Notes under the pieces: model-generated | The model's database searches: none | What the model was told of the DNA's origin: nothing | What the model saw: the letters and a program-made list of their open reading frames with translations, nothing else | Position numbers and translations under genes: made by a program | Assembly: GCA_032718475.1 (NCBI GenBank) | Contig: JAUCBJ010001599.1 | Coordinates: forward strand, 1-44,078 | Source: Nemertoderma westbladi | Lineage: Eukaryota; Xenacoelomorpha; Nemertodermatida; Nemertodermatidae | Direction: 5' to 3' | DNA length: 44,078 bases | Shown: positions 1 through 9,870 of the stretch, in pieces | Numbering within the stretch: position 1 is the stretch's first letter | How the letters are laid out: every line of letters starts with the position of its first letter

Positions 1-1515
1 CATCTGCCCATCTATATTGAGTTTTGATGAATATTCAATTGGACTTTTACTGGCTTGTTACTGTAAAAGAAACGTTTGTGTTGCCTAATCTGCTATACCG
101 AATTTATGATATGAAATACTCTTAAAGTAATTTACCTTAATAATAATTTATTGTACGTATAAATAATTGTGTGGTTATAGAGATTGACAGCACGGTAGGG
201 CGCCTCCTAGCGGCTGATTAACTAAGTCATATATAATATATAAATAATTCAACAGTACATATGATATAACCATGATCACCGTTTATGATAACTCACAAAT
301 TGATTAAAAGCGCTACAATCATAAAGTTACAAATAGGTTATCCAAATATTTATGGAATATCCCGAGGGTACCGGGCCCATTCCACTGGGCGCCTTACAAA
401 TACTCTATGAGCATTGTGACTTCCAGACACACATTATGGCTTCTGACCTACAAAAACATACAAACATTTTGAAAACGGCCCTGGTCACATTATTACCGTT
501 CGCTGATGGCTCGTAGTTCTGCTGACTCGCCTAACCTATAGTAAAATCGGATGAAAAGGAAACACGAGAGAAACATAAAGTAAATTAGATTTAAGGACAA
601 CAAACTATGGAACGTGCGTTCGGCCTAATTGACCGACTCCGACAAACGATACGTCTGATAAGCTTTTCACCGATAAGTTCGCCACAACTCAGTGATTATT
701 AAGATAGTGTGCATCAGTCTCAATTACCGGCGTTTAATCGGGTTTCACTCGGTCGCTGAGCCGCTACGGGTGGTATCGGTATTAAAGGCGTCGCGGTGAG
801 TTCATCCGTGACTGGATGTTACCCCCAGAGCGAGCTGTGGTAAAAGGCTTCGCTTATAAATGAATGTACCCTGGGGTTAATTACAAGCAACTCTGGCCAC
901 ACCACTACTAGCTAGCTATGTGGAATCCTAATGAATTGCTTGCAGGGTTGGCGATCGAATGAGAAGTAGGATTCGAGACGTAGGAGTCGAGGATAGGAGA
1001 AGTAGGACAAAAATATTCCAGTAGATAATAGTTAATACGATAAGTAGAGCCAGGAGAGAGGAATAATGTGAAAGTGGGATAACAAAATGTACAATTTGGT
1101 TAAATACTAATGTAACTTGTTGTGATCTTTTATATAAATGTACAATTTTCAGATGGACAATTTTATGCCACACAGGGATGCAGCAACAAAAGGGAAGTCA
1201 GGCAAGGGATGCAAGACAAGAGATACCTGTAGAGACTCTTACGTTCTAGTACTGTATGTGGTGACGGGAGTGAAGGAGGATTACCGAAAACTACAGTATT
1301 TGGAGTCTGTCAGTCAGTTAGATATATTATTATGTACTGGTAGGACAGTCAGCTAGTATGATAGTACAGTAGTACGGTGCCAGTCAGAGTTATGTTATTC
1401 GGTCAGATATATGTTATTATTATCTTATTACATATTATATTAGATATGACTGTATGAAGATGAGGCATTATAAGCATTGTAAGATATAGTAAGATGTAAT
1501 ATATGTAAGATATAA
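1..1515. other. No recognisable gene; presumed downstream intron of RAPGEF1
   Basis: I see no exon, tRNA or transposon terminus that I can support here. The next RAPGEF1 exon should start with one base that completes a codon and continue the REM domain (a Leu/Val-rich helix), but no such frame was found on the minus strand. The stretch is AT-rich apart from a moderately GC-rich patch at about 600-860. Confidence 0.4.
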
Positions 1516-1519
1516 TAGA

Positions 1520-2553
1520 GGCATTGTAAGCCACGCAAGGGATATAGCAGTAAGGGATGTCATGCAAGGTAAGCCACGCAAGGGATAAGGCAACGGATGT
1601 CACGCAAGGTAAGCCACGCAAGGGGATAGCACGTAAGGGATGTCACGCAAGGTAAGCCACGCAAGGGATAAGGTAACGGATGTCACGCAAGAGAAGCCAC
1701 GCAAGCGGTAAAGAATGTCAGCAAGGTAAGCCACGCAAGGGGGTAGCACGTAAGGGATCTCACGCAAGATATGCCGCGCAAGGGATAACAGGTAAGGGAT
1801 GTCACGCAAGGTAAGTCACGCAAGGGATATAGCAGGTTAGGGATGTCATGCAAGGTAAGCCGCGCAAGGGATACGCAGGTAAGGGATGTCACGCAAGGTA
1901 AACCGCACAAGGGATAACAGGTAAGGGATGTCATGCAAGGTAAGCCGCACAAGGGATACGCAGGTAAGGGATGTCACGCAAGGTAAACCGCACAAGGGAT
2001 AACAGGTAAGGTATGTCACGCAAGGTAAGCCATACGCAAGGGACATAGCAGGTAAGGGATGTCATGCAAGGTAAGCCGCGCAAGGGATAAGCAGGTGAGG
2101 GATGTCATGCAAGGTAAGCCGCGCAAGGGATAAGCAGGTGAGGGATGTCACGCACGGTAAGCCACGCAAGGGATAGCAGGTAAGGGATGTCACGCAAGGT
2201 AAGCCACGCAAGGGGATAGCACGTAAGGTATGTCACGCAAGGTAAGCCACGCAAGGGATAAGCAGGTAAGGGATATCACGCAAGGTAAACCGCACAAGGG
2301 ATAACAGGTAAGGGATGTCACGCAAGATTAGCCCCCCATGGATAGCAGGTAACGGATGTCACGCAAGGTAAGCCACGCAAGGGATAGCAGATAAGGGATG
2401 TCACGCAAGGTAAGCCACGCAAGGGATAGCAGATAAGGGATGTCACGCACGGTAAGCCACGCAAGGGATAGCAGGTAAGGGATGTCACGCAAGATAAGCC
2501 ACGCAAGGAATAGCAAGTAAGGGATGTCACGCAAGGTAAGCCACGCAAGGGAT
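1520..2553. repeat. Minisatellite, about 40-44 bp unit, roughly 24 imperfect copies
   Basis: Head-to-tail units each contain two related halves: one reads GGGATGTCACGCAAGGTAAG, the other GCCACGCAAGGGATA followed by a variable GCAGGT. Copies differ by substitutions and by small length changes around the GCAGGT link. No stop falls in some frames, which produces several spurious open frames rich in Leu-Arg-Asp-Ile-Pro. It lies in the intron downstream of the REM exon of RAPGEF1. On the plus strand each unit carries AGGTAAG, a 5' splice-site consensus, but the gene runs on the other strand. Confidence 0.93.
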
Positions 2554-2576
2554 TATCCCTTGCGTGGCTTACCTTG
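2532..2576. repeat. Near-perfect 45-bp palindrome closing the minisatellite
   Basis: The last minisatellite copy (2532-2553) is followed after one base (2554) by its own exact reverse complement (2555-2576). The arms are 22 bp each. The array therefore ends in a head-to-head junction that can form a hairpin in RNA or a cruciform in DNA. Confidence 0.95.
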
Positions 2577-2925
2577 GGGCAAAATACTTTCAATACGGTG
2601 GAATTCGGCTGTCGACGATTGTGGGACGAGGGGTGGATCTGGATACAAGCGTAGTTCTCTTTGAACAAATCCCAAGAGTACCTGGAGTGTTGAGTAATGG
2701 AGATAGTAACACCTTGCTGTAGATATGGAGTACCAAACAGTCCGGGGGGCCCTATTTGAGGCATCGGTAGGGAAGGACTGTTAATGGTGCACTGCGTGAG
2801 ATGGCCCTATTAGAGCTCAGAAAATTGAACGAAATAAATTGTGCTAAATGGAAATAAATGCATGCAATGCACGTTGCCAGCAGCGATATTTTCAATTGGT
2901 AATGCAATATATATACGCAGCGGCG
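2577..2925. other. Unrecognised stretch with a short open frame
   Basis: On the plus strand a frame runs from the palindrome to a TAG at about 2717, including the residues IVGRGVDLDTSVVLFEQ. On the minus strand a frame also stays open from 2764. I recognise neither. No convincing splice sites flank them, and the 5' part runs into minisatellite sequence, so I do not call a gene. Confidence 0.3.
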
Positions 2926-2927
2926 CA

Positions 2928-2992
2928 GTGGCGTAGTTGGTAGACGTTGGACTTGGAATCTCTAGGTGCCGAGTTCAGTTCCGGTGAATTTT
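2928..2992 (+). repeat. tRNA-like sequence (degenerate SINE head or tRNA pseudogene)
   Basis: An A-box-like TGGCGTAGTTGGTAGACG is followed about 35 bp later by a B-box-like GAGTTCAGTTCC, the spacing of an internal RNA polymerase III promoter. The acceptor stem does not pair convincingly, so a functional tRNA is unlikely. It lies in the intron downstream of the REM exon. Confidence 0.5.
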
Positions 2993-3199
2993 ATTCGTAG
3001 TAAGATTGGTAGTAAGCCATTCAAGGAGGAGACAATTCATGCGTTAGTAGACGCGGACCTATGAGCGATTTCGCGCTTGTTTAAATTGACCATAATAACA
3101 AAAAAAAATAGTTAATTATTTAATATAGTTATCGAATCGATATGATGTTTAGTTTGAAATACATAAAAATAGCCTAGTTGACATATAAGAGGAACTCAC

Positions 3200-3450
3200 C
3201 TTAATTCGTCGACGACTCGAATTAACAGAAAGAAAGAATTCCTCCCCGCCCGTTTAGCCACGGAATCTTTGGTTAATTTAAATCGATTGTATCTGTAAAC
3301 TAATTTATCGACGAGATCAGCGGTAGTCAGGAACGACCGGTAGGTGGTCAGGAAAGCTTCGTAAAACACCATATCGTCCTTACTGGCGGAGCAAGCGTGC
3401 ACGATTAGGGCGTCCACCGGGCCCGCTGACAACCTCGGATTAGAGTCCAC
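3200..3450 (-). CDS. RAPGEF1: RAPGEF1 (C3G) exon 8: RasGEF N-terminal (REM) domain, first part
   Basis: Encodes about 83 residues of the REM domain, which braces the CDC25 catalytic domain of exchange factors for Rap1 and R-Ras. Seen: GPVDALIVHA, then FYEAFLTTYRSFLTTADLVD, a YRYNRF motif, and FFLLIRVVDELR at the end. These match the family pattern VDxLIVHAT, EAFLTTYRTFISPEELI, YRYEKF and FFVLVRVVDEL. The acceptor is CGGTGTAG at 3451-3452 (minus strand), giving phase 0. The donor is TTAAG followed by GTGAGT, leaving two bases of a codon. The exon is intact. The next exon and the CDC25 catalytic domain should lie to the left, outside the window. Confidence 0.95.
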
Positions 3451-3958
3451 CTACACCGCGAGAGAGGCAAATATTAATTGATTTATTATCCAACAAGGAA
3501 GTTTCCCCTTGAACGATTTCACCCAACGAGTTCCCTGGTCAGTAAAGTTTTCTTTCATGCTCAAGGACTCGTATAATATTAATGGACATGGGATTACAGT
3601 TAATTATTGTCAGGGGAGATATTAAAATGTAGCTATGAATAATAATATAATGTCACAAGAACATGGATAGTTTAAGTTTGGTATTGTTAATTTTTTTTGA
3701 CAACATATTTAAATTAGATAATAATACAATAAAAGGGATTATACTATGGTCATTGGTGCAATATAGATAGGCTGATTCTTTGTCCAGCTGACGAGGTATC
3801 GGGGATTAGCAGCGCACTGGTCTCAGACTCAGACACCGAAACGCAACCATATTTTGTTGTGGGGTGCAAGACTCTAATATTTAATTCAATATGACAAGCC
3901 ACTTAGTCAGATGTCGGTACGGTTATCACATAATAATACAATGATCGTTTTTACTCGC
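3451..3958 (-). other. RAPGEF1: Intron 7 of RAPGEF1
   Basis: About 500 bp between the Ser/Pro linker exon and the REM exon. It is AT-rich with short homopolymers. I see no extra exon, and both neighbours are phase 0 at this junction. Its 5' end is ambiguous, as described for exon 7. Confidence 0.75.
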
Positions 3959-4445
3959 CTTTTTTTCAAATATAAGATCGGGTGATACTGTAAGACGATC
4001 AAGGAGACTGATCTCGCCAAATGCAACCGCTTCCTCCCGAAAATCGACCGGTTGTGACCCGAGATGGGCTGGACTGCTGGGGGAGGGCTGCAGGGTAGCG
4101 TGAGAGGGTTCCGGGGTGCTGGGGGAGCAACTGGGCCATAGACGGAGTGGTAGATGCACCGGAGTGGATCCCGGGGGTAGCGGAGGGTGGTAGACAGAGT
4201 CGCTGAGTAGAACGGGGGGACAGCTCGGGGACACATCCAGTCGCGGGTGTAGGTTCGATCTACTGCTGGTGGTCATCGTTAACGGGGGGTGTGTGTTGGG
4301 TGACAGTGGGGTGCTCGGTGACAGCCGGAGTGCTGGGTGCTGACGCCCAATCGGCGACCGATCTCCGTACCCAATGTCGGGTGAAGTCGGACTGGTAGGT
4401 AAGTACGTCACAGGCTCCCCCGTGGAACTCTGTCGGCCTAACGAC
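3959..4445 (-). CDS. RAPGEF1: RAPGEF1 exon 7: Ser/Pro-rich linker before the REM domain
   Basis: About 162 residues, rich in Ser, Pro and Thr (runs such as LPTSPTSPDIGYGDRSP), ending in an acidic-hydrophobic motif, EISLLDRLTV, that parallels the ELSLIDHNEIMSRLTL segment just before the REM domain of vertebrate C3G. The acceptor is TTATTGCCCAG; the first exon base completes the proline codon left by exon 6. The 3' end is uncertain. AAAAAAAG followed by GCGAGT would be a GC-AG donor ending at 3959. A weaker GT donor (ACA followed by GTATCA) would end the exon at 3989, ten codons earlier. Both give phase 0 and fit exon 8. The linker is presumably disordered and poorly conserved in sequence. Confidence 0.85.
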
Positions 4446-5289
4446 CTGGGCAATAAAATAAACTCATATAAATTACAATTCAAGGAATAATGTACGTTAA
4501 GTCGTAATTGACGTACCTACCCCAGGATTACTTCTTGGAACCCTGGACGATGGCAATTAGTTAATTAGAAACGCGGATTCCTTTCCTGTTATGTATCGGA
4601 TAATAAAAACAGACGGTATACTGGTGGGCTCCCAGCATGGATCCAGGACAACAGATCGTTAGTTAGGGGTTCATAGAATATCGGCAGCAAGTTGAGCCAC
4701 ATTAACGACATGTTTTGTTGAAGTCGCTTTTGCGATTTCATTCCCTGGCCTTAAATGCTATTCATTCTAATAAATAAAAACATTTGCCCACCCCAGCGAA
4801 CCTTGCATGCGAACAATAATTGCAAAACATAAGTAACCAAACCAACCTCCAAGGCCTTTATATCGTACACAACAAACGCTGATTTGAGCAACGGCTCAAC
4901 GACAATATGAACCGACCTTTAATTTCTCATACGCTGTAATTGCATTCAAACAATTTGTTTTTGAATCCAATTACTATGGAATTTTGCACGCGAACTAAGG
5001 CAGAATGCAAACATCATTTAAGTATGAAAAGACTGGGGATAGTTAATTATGTTAGAATTCTGGGACCAGTAATGAGAGGAACTTTCACTATTGGTTCTGT
5101 GACCTCGACCTCCTCGAGGAGTGAATGTGCTTTTAGCAAGGCTGACGCCATTATATGACAGCTCCCGTGAAATCATTCAAGACGTGGTTCGCTGATTTAC
5201 TATAGTCACGGGGCAACTCTGAGCGACAAGTCAATTATGCGTTACATATGTAGCCGCTTATTAACTGTAACAATTAATAAAATAAGGAA

Positions 5290-5321
5290 CCGCTTATATT
5301 GAACATAGTCAATATAAGCGG
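5290..5321. repeat. Perfect hairpin, 13-bp arms, 6-nt loop
   Basis: CCGCTTATATTGA at 5290-5302 pairs exactly with TCAATATAAGCGG at 5309-5321. A second partial CCGCTTATTAA lies about 40 bp upstream. Function unknown. Confidence 0.9.
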
Positions 5322-5590
5322 CACACTATACTCGGCGGATTCGACTCTCTGCATCGCTATTGATTGACCCCACAGACAGGTCCACTAACCCCCTGTTAGA
5401 ACAGACACAATGGACTTCAGAAGAACGCCGAGATTGACCAATGACTGACCAAAAATAATTTTGGGATCTTAGATTCTAGGTGTTTCGGAATTGCACCATA
5501 ATTCATTGCACCCATGATCACACATCATTTCATCATGCTTCGGGGAGGCCCAGTTATTATCGCCCCCTCCTCGGCCCCCAGGGGCCACCC

Positions 5591-5816
5591 CCTGGGGGTT
5601 GCGGTTGGAGCGTTAGTTCACCAAAATGTTTCCATTTTTACCTTGCGTGACATCCCTTACCTGATATATCCCTTGCGTGGCTTGTCGTGCGTGACATCCC
5701 TTACCTGCTATCCCATGCGTGGCTTACCTTACGTGACATTCCCTGACCTGGGGCCATCCCCTGCCCTGGGGGGTTGCGGTTGGTGCGTTAGTTCACCAAA
5801 ATATTGCCTTTTTTAC
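5591..5816. repeat. Direct repeat flanking inverted minisatellite copies
   Basis: A block beginning CTGGGGGTTGCGGTTGG and ending in CACCAAAAT plus a T-rich tail occurs at 5591-5641 and again at 5766-5815, with only a few changes. Between them, at 5640-5742, are about two and a half units of the 1.5-2.6 kb minisatellite in reverse orientation (for example CCTTGCGTGACATCCCTTAC). Confidence 0.88.
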
Positions 5817-5827
5817 ATACAACTTAC

Positions 5828-6483
5828 GGTGTAAGTGAGCCCTTCTTGGGTGGTAACATTGGCGGCTGGATTTCGCCTTGGGTGTACCGTCGTTCATAGA
5901 ACGACTCCTCCCTATGGTACAACGCGGCGGGATTCTCCTCTTGGTAGTCCCCAACCATGGCCAAGTATTCTAGAATATGTTTACGTTTCAACGGCAACTC
6001 GGGTGGGGTTTCAGAGTTCCGGTGGTCACAGGAAGGCACGCCAAGCGTCGCCAAGTCGATGTTATCGTACTGCGAGAACTTTCGACGGAAGGCCTTGCAA
6101 GGTATCGTCGGTGGGGGCGTGACGGAGCCGTCGGAAGGCCGGACGGACAGGGCATCGATTGGGAGTCGTTCCGCGGTAGGGGACCACTCAGTGGAGTCGG
6201 TCGCCGAGGAATCGGTTGTGGTAGTCGAAATCACGCTGATACGGTTACCGGAAGCCAAGGGATCAGCTGTGCTGGTCGCTAGCGGGTCCAGCGGGCCGGT
6301 CGTGAGAGAGTCTGGTGGGTCGGTCGCTAGACAGACGGAAGAGTCGACGCTCGGACTCCGAGGGAAGAGCGCGTCGGGGACATCGCCAGCTCTGGAGGAG
6401 AGCGCCACGGATAAAGAGGAGCGGTGCAGGGGAGGGGATACAAATCCGGCGGGTAAACCCGGAGATTCATTTACTGAGTCGGC
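5828..6483 (-). CDS. RAPGEF1: RAPGEF1 exon 6: proline-rich Crk-binding region
   Basis: About 218 residues. Starts after acceptor CCCCTACAG (phase 0) and ends ACACC before donor GTAAGT, leaving two bases. The first half is Ser/Thr/Pro/Asp-rich and low in conservation. The second half carries the clearest C3G signature: FSQYDNIDL, then PPELPLKRKHILEYLAMVGD, a Tyr-rich stretch (LYHREESFYERRY) and PPMLPPKKG. In family terms, PPELPLK and PPMLPPK both match P-P-x-L-P-x-K, the binding motif of the first SH3 domain of Crk, which recruits C3G to adhesion complexes. The order SQYDNI, P-P-x-L-P, KHxLxYxxxxxDY, PPxLPPK is the same as in vertebrate C3G. Confidence 0.96.
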
Positions 6484-7412
6484 CTGTAGGGGATACAATA
6501 TGATAGGAGTTAGCGAATTAGATTTAAATATTAAACATAAACTATAACTATTACGAATCAGTATTACATGATACGTAAATAGAAACGGTATCCTTATAGC
6601 AAGGTACTAATTAGTTATAAAGGAAATAGGAGCCAAGGAGAACGAGAGAGACACAACGGTCCGGTGAGTATATCATATCCACTTATTCAATCATACGCGG
6701 CACATAAATTTTAATGATTCGATGTCTAGCCTAGATGATGAATATTATGATCCCTGTTCAGCACTGCCCTGACAATATGATCAATCATCAAACATAGCTA
6801 CCATGTGAGATGTGATATTTCAGGCAACATAAATTAAACCAATTAAGTACCACGCAAATAATGGTGTTTGTTTAGTCTCGACTAGCTACAACGCAATAAG
6901 GTATTTGAAAATTGGGGATAACGGTAACGGAAATACATAATTAAATTGATTAGGAAGTTAGGATATGTGAGCAAAATGTAGGTAGTCTAGATGGTGTATG
7001 TGCGTGGGTGGGTGGGGGCGGTTCTGGGTTGGGTATATGGAGATAGAACAGGCAAAAACGAAATGGATGTGTTCGGTTATAATAATTACATGGAAAAATG
7101 TGTAAAAATACACTATAAAAAGGAAGTGCCAAAAGCCCACCCAGTACGTCAACAACATTGAGAGTAAAGATAAAACATAAAGATAGCGGTGAAAGTGAAA
7201 CCCAAAATACCAGCGACCTCCAGAAGGCTCCTCTCTCTTGGCTGTACCTGTAGGCGCCACACGAGCTCCTAAAGTCGGATACTCTCACTATCCAACCCTT
7301 TTCTTCAGAGTAAAAAATTTTCAAAACTTTTTTTTATATTCAAGGAAATAAATATAAAAGTTAATTAAAATACGATACATATCATTAAAGGATGAATAAG
7401 GTACACAGCAGT

Positions 7413-7692
7413 AACACGTTCGTGGGGCCTTCGCGTAGCACGAGAGCCTATATTAGAAAGTACATTATAGTAATCTCTATTAGATATACGAAAACCCAAA
7501 TATATATGAGTGAAGCCGATGCTATCAGTTTGTGATAAACTAGTTGTAAAAACAGAAATCCATTTCAGTTTGCCCTTCCTTACACACTTTAACTATAATT
7601 TAAAAACCTTCTAACTAGGGCTATTTGAGTTAAGTATGACATCTTTAGTTTTACAATACTCTTCTCCTTCATTAGCCTCCTTGCGCTCGTCA
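7413..7692 (+). repeat. Interspersed repeat family A, full-length copy
   Basis: Begins ACACGTTCGTGGGGCCTTCG and GTAGCACGAGAGCC, and ends near CTCCTTGCGCTCGTC. It shares most of its length with 26872-27150. Its 5' motif alone recurs at 39269-39300 and about 40889-40911. No terminal inverted repeat or coding capacity was seen; the family is probably a non-autonomous element of unknown class. Confidence 0.85.
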
Positions 7693-7707
7693 TGTTAAAC
7701 AGCTGTT

Positions 7708-7757
7708 AATGGCACCCATATGCTAAGGCTTCGCTCACTTCGTGGATCGCCCCACAA
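7708..7757 (-). repeat. Reverse copy of the 40.5 kb GCGAGCCACGAAGTGAGTGAG repeat
   Basis: The stretch TTAATGGCACCC through GCTTCGCTCACTTCGTGG and CGCCCCACA is the reverse complement of the unit repeated three times at 40566-40752. It therefore belongs to a dispersed family and is not a local duplication. Confidence 0.7.
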
Positions 7758-7835
7758 TGGCAACGCTATTCTGTCACCATTTTTTATGCCGCTTTGTGTG
7801 AAAATGATCCAGCTTCTTGTATAATTAGATCACCC

Positions 7836-7862
7836 GTGCAGCTATACACCGCATAGCTGCAC
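7836..7862. repeat. Perfect hairpin, 10-bp arms
   Basis: GTGCAGCTAT (7836-7845) pairs with ATAGCTGCAC (7853-7862) across a 7-nt loop. The surrounding 100 bp is rich in GCAGCTG motifs. Function unknown. Confidence 0.85.
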
Positions 7863-8349
7863 GCGGTTTATTTGTAAACAGCATTATATATTAGTTAATG
7901 CTACCTGATGCAGCTGATAATACGAATACAGATTCAGCTGCATGAGCTGTGCAGCAGCTACGCCGATGTCTGCCAAATATACCTTTTACAATACAGATGC
8001 AACAACTCGTGCAGCAACGTGTAGCATCGATACTGGGCGGGGGTGGGCGGCTGGAAGCAAATTTCACCTCGGCGGCTTAATATCTCGTCTCGTAACAATG
8101 TTCATTTACCAATTAAGGGAGCCGGAACGTTATTCTCAAGAAATCAATAGTGTCACTTTGTCAAGGGGGGAGGGAAGGCATAAGACACCTGACAGGTACA
8201 AATTAAGGGGGGACATTTTGACTGAAGTCGGTGCAGTATTGTTGAGGGTTGACTTTCCCTAAACCCAGAGAGAACGGTTTATATTATTTAGAACGCAATA
8301 TTGAAACAAATATAATTTAAAATTCTTATGTATACTATTTAGGACGTAC

Positions 8350-8515
8350 CTGATTGGTATTGGATGTAGTGGTTGGGCGAATACCGACAGATATGCTACG
8401 GTAGGTCCGATGAGATGACCAATCAGCAGGCAGGTACGGTTTGGGTGGCGGAGTGTCGGAATCTGAAGGATCAACCGATGTAATCAAGGTGCTTGGAAAC
8501 GAGGTGCGATTCGCC
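8350..8515 (-). CDS. RAPGEF1: RAPGEF1 exon 5: start of the proline-rich region
   Basis: 55 codons plus one leading base. The acceptor is TTGTTTCCAG and the donor is AATCAG followed by GTACGT, a strong match to consensus. It enters with one base completing a codon and leaves at phase 0, which fits exons 4 and 6. The residues SDSDTPPPKPYLP resemble the TDEEVAPPKPPLP segment of vertebrate C3G, which precedes its first Crk-binding motif. The rest is Ser/Thr/Arg-rich. No PPxLPxK is present in this exon, so one vertebrate-type motif may be lost or lie in an exon that I missed in the 12-kb intron upstream. Confidence 0.85.
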
Positions 8516-8860
8516 CTGGAAACAAATAATATGTATTCAATTTTTGAAAACGAAACGTTGTGTGGCCGACATAATATTGACATCCAGGTAATTAATTATC
8601 TGTGAAGTATGTGGGCTTAGCATACATGTACCACTCCTTCAACCGTAGTCTGTCCGGTCAGTTTAGGCCAAGCTTCAAATTTTAATGAAATTAAACCAAA
8701 CTTAGTACATGTAGTGTCAGGGGCGGATTAAGGACTAAGGACATGGCGGCCCGGGTGCACTTTTCCACTGCTCCCCCCCCCCCCCCACCCCTGTTTTGAC
8801 TGAGTTTGAGTTAGATATTTATTATAAGTCTCAGTATAATATTGAAAAAACAATCAAAGT

Positions 8861-9067
8861 TTACTCGAAGTGCGCCTTTGTAGCTTTCCGACTAGCAAAG
8901 TCCGCCACAATTTCGACGAACTCCATTTCGCGCAGCATGTCTCGCTCCATGCTCATCACTGCATGTTGAGGCGCGTCTAGCTCATAACTGACCGCAGCAC
9001 TGACTTTAATACGCCCCCACCTTAAAGACTTTAATATCTTTGAAAAGTTTCTATTTGTTTCTGCCAC
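8861..9067 (-). pseudogene. hAT transposase C-terminal fragment
   Basis: A 68-codon open frame inside the hAT element. Its C-terminal 40 residues, with AVMSMERDMLREMEF, then EIVADFASRKATKAHF, fit the usual C-terminal tail of TTF-type zinc-finger hAT transposases, which reads roughly LSIExDILRxxDFxxIIxDFAxxKARK. The N-terminal zinc finger, the RNase-H-like catalytic core and most of the dimerisation region are absent. It is a remnant and not expected to function. It is antisense to nothing, because it lies on the same strand as RAPGEF1. Confidence 0.8.
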
Positions 9068-9288
9068 TACGAGCTGACTGTTTCACCCCATGTAAAAAGA
9101 AATAGATGTTCTGGAATGAATATTTATGACATGGGTGATGGGCTAGTAGATATAAATAACGATAGATAATAGCATTTTTGTTACAAGCCATATAGGTGAT
9201 TTAATAACAAAATGGTTTGTAAGTGGCTTATTCCGTTAAAAAATAATGCAATAAATAATGTTGAAAATAATTTATTTTATATATTATA

Positions 9289-9317
9289 TTGCCAAGGTGC
9301 CTGCGGCACCTTGGCAA
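9289..9317. repeat. Perfect stem-loop, 13-bp arms, 3-nt loop
   Basis: TTGCCAAGGTGCC (9289-9301) pairs exactly with GGCACCTTGGCAA (9305-9317). It lies inside the hAT element near its right end, where subterminal palindromes are common. Confidence 0.92.
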
Positions 9318-9696
9318 CAAAAGCACCTGGCGGCCCGGGTGCACCTGCACCCATTGCACCCCCCTTAATACGCCCCTGCGTAGTGTGTCGAATAGTCTAA
9401 AGTCTGAAATATAACTCCCGGGGAATCAGCAGTTCCCCAGTCTCCCGCCTGAGCGCGACTACGCAACGGTTGAAATAGTTCTACCGGTATGCTAAACTTG
9501 CTTACTTCAACCTACGTGACATTCTCACGGAGATGTTAGCCAGTATAGCCAGCCACTCATTAAATAAAAATACTGGCTGTTGGGGCGTGTTTTCGCTTGT
9601 CCTCGTTAACGTCCTTTTCCTTTTCCATGCCTTTATAATTAAATAGTATTCCAAAAGTTACACAGGCGAGAAAACTTGTATACTGTACTTCACGTG

Positions 9697-9870
9697 GGTC
9701 AATAATTTTTATTTTTATTTTTGCTTTTATTCTAAAGCTACAAGCGTTTACAAACGTGTCTGATGATATTTCACCAGTTACACCACAGTTACTCTTCAAC
9801 CTTATAGAGCCTTGTTGGTGCGTTGGAAAGGTAACATTGCAAGAATTCCAAATGTGTGAAAGACAGCGCA
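9697..9870 (+). repeat. Partial copy related to the arm of the 19.4 kb foldback element
   Basis: From TTTTTATTTTTGCTTTTATT through AGCTACAAGCGTTTACAAA and TATTTCACCAGTTACAC to GCAAGAATTCCAAATGTGT, it follows 19486-19650 in order with scattered changes. The outer terminus of the foldback arm is not present. Confidence 0.75.

Larger units (their letters stand above)
4446..5827 (-). other. RAPGEF1: Intron 6 of RAPGEF1
   Basis: Holds a perfect hairpin (5290-5321), a duplicated 50-bp block (5591-5641 and 5766-5815) and inverted copies of the 1.5-2.6 kb minisatellite. No other coding segment was recognised. The intron splits a proline codon between its second and third base. Confidence 0.8.
6484..8349 (-). 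other. RAPGEF1: Intron 5 of RAPGEF1
   Basis: About 1.9 kb. Contains one full copy of an interspersed repeat (7413-7692), a fragment related to the 40.5 kb tandem repeat (7708-7757, reverse) and a hairpin (7836-7862). The stretch around 7200-7324 has a minus-strand open frame but no motif that I recognise, so it is not called an exon. Confidence 0.7.
8710..9386. mobile_element. Short hAT-superfamily DNA transposon with target duplication
   Basis: The left end CAGGGGCGGATTAAGG (8718-8733) and right end CCTTAATACGCCCCTG (9363-9378) are inverted repeats with one mismatch. They are flanked by an 8-bp duplication, TGTAGTGT at 8710-8717 and CGTAGTGT at 9379-9386, with one difference. The CAGGG terminus and 8-bp duplication are hAT hallmarks. 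The element of 661 bp keeps only the C-terminal end of a transposase gene, so it is an internally deleted copy. It also holds a 14-bp C run and a 13-bp-arm stem-loop at 9289-9317. Confidence 0.92.

Noticed and set aside
5957-6547. Plus-strand open frame of 196 codons opposite exon 6
   Set aside because: It is antisense to the RAPGEF1 exon, whose minus-strand frame has family motifs and splice sites. The plus-strand frame has none.
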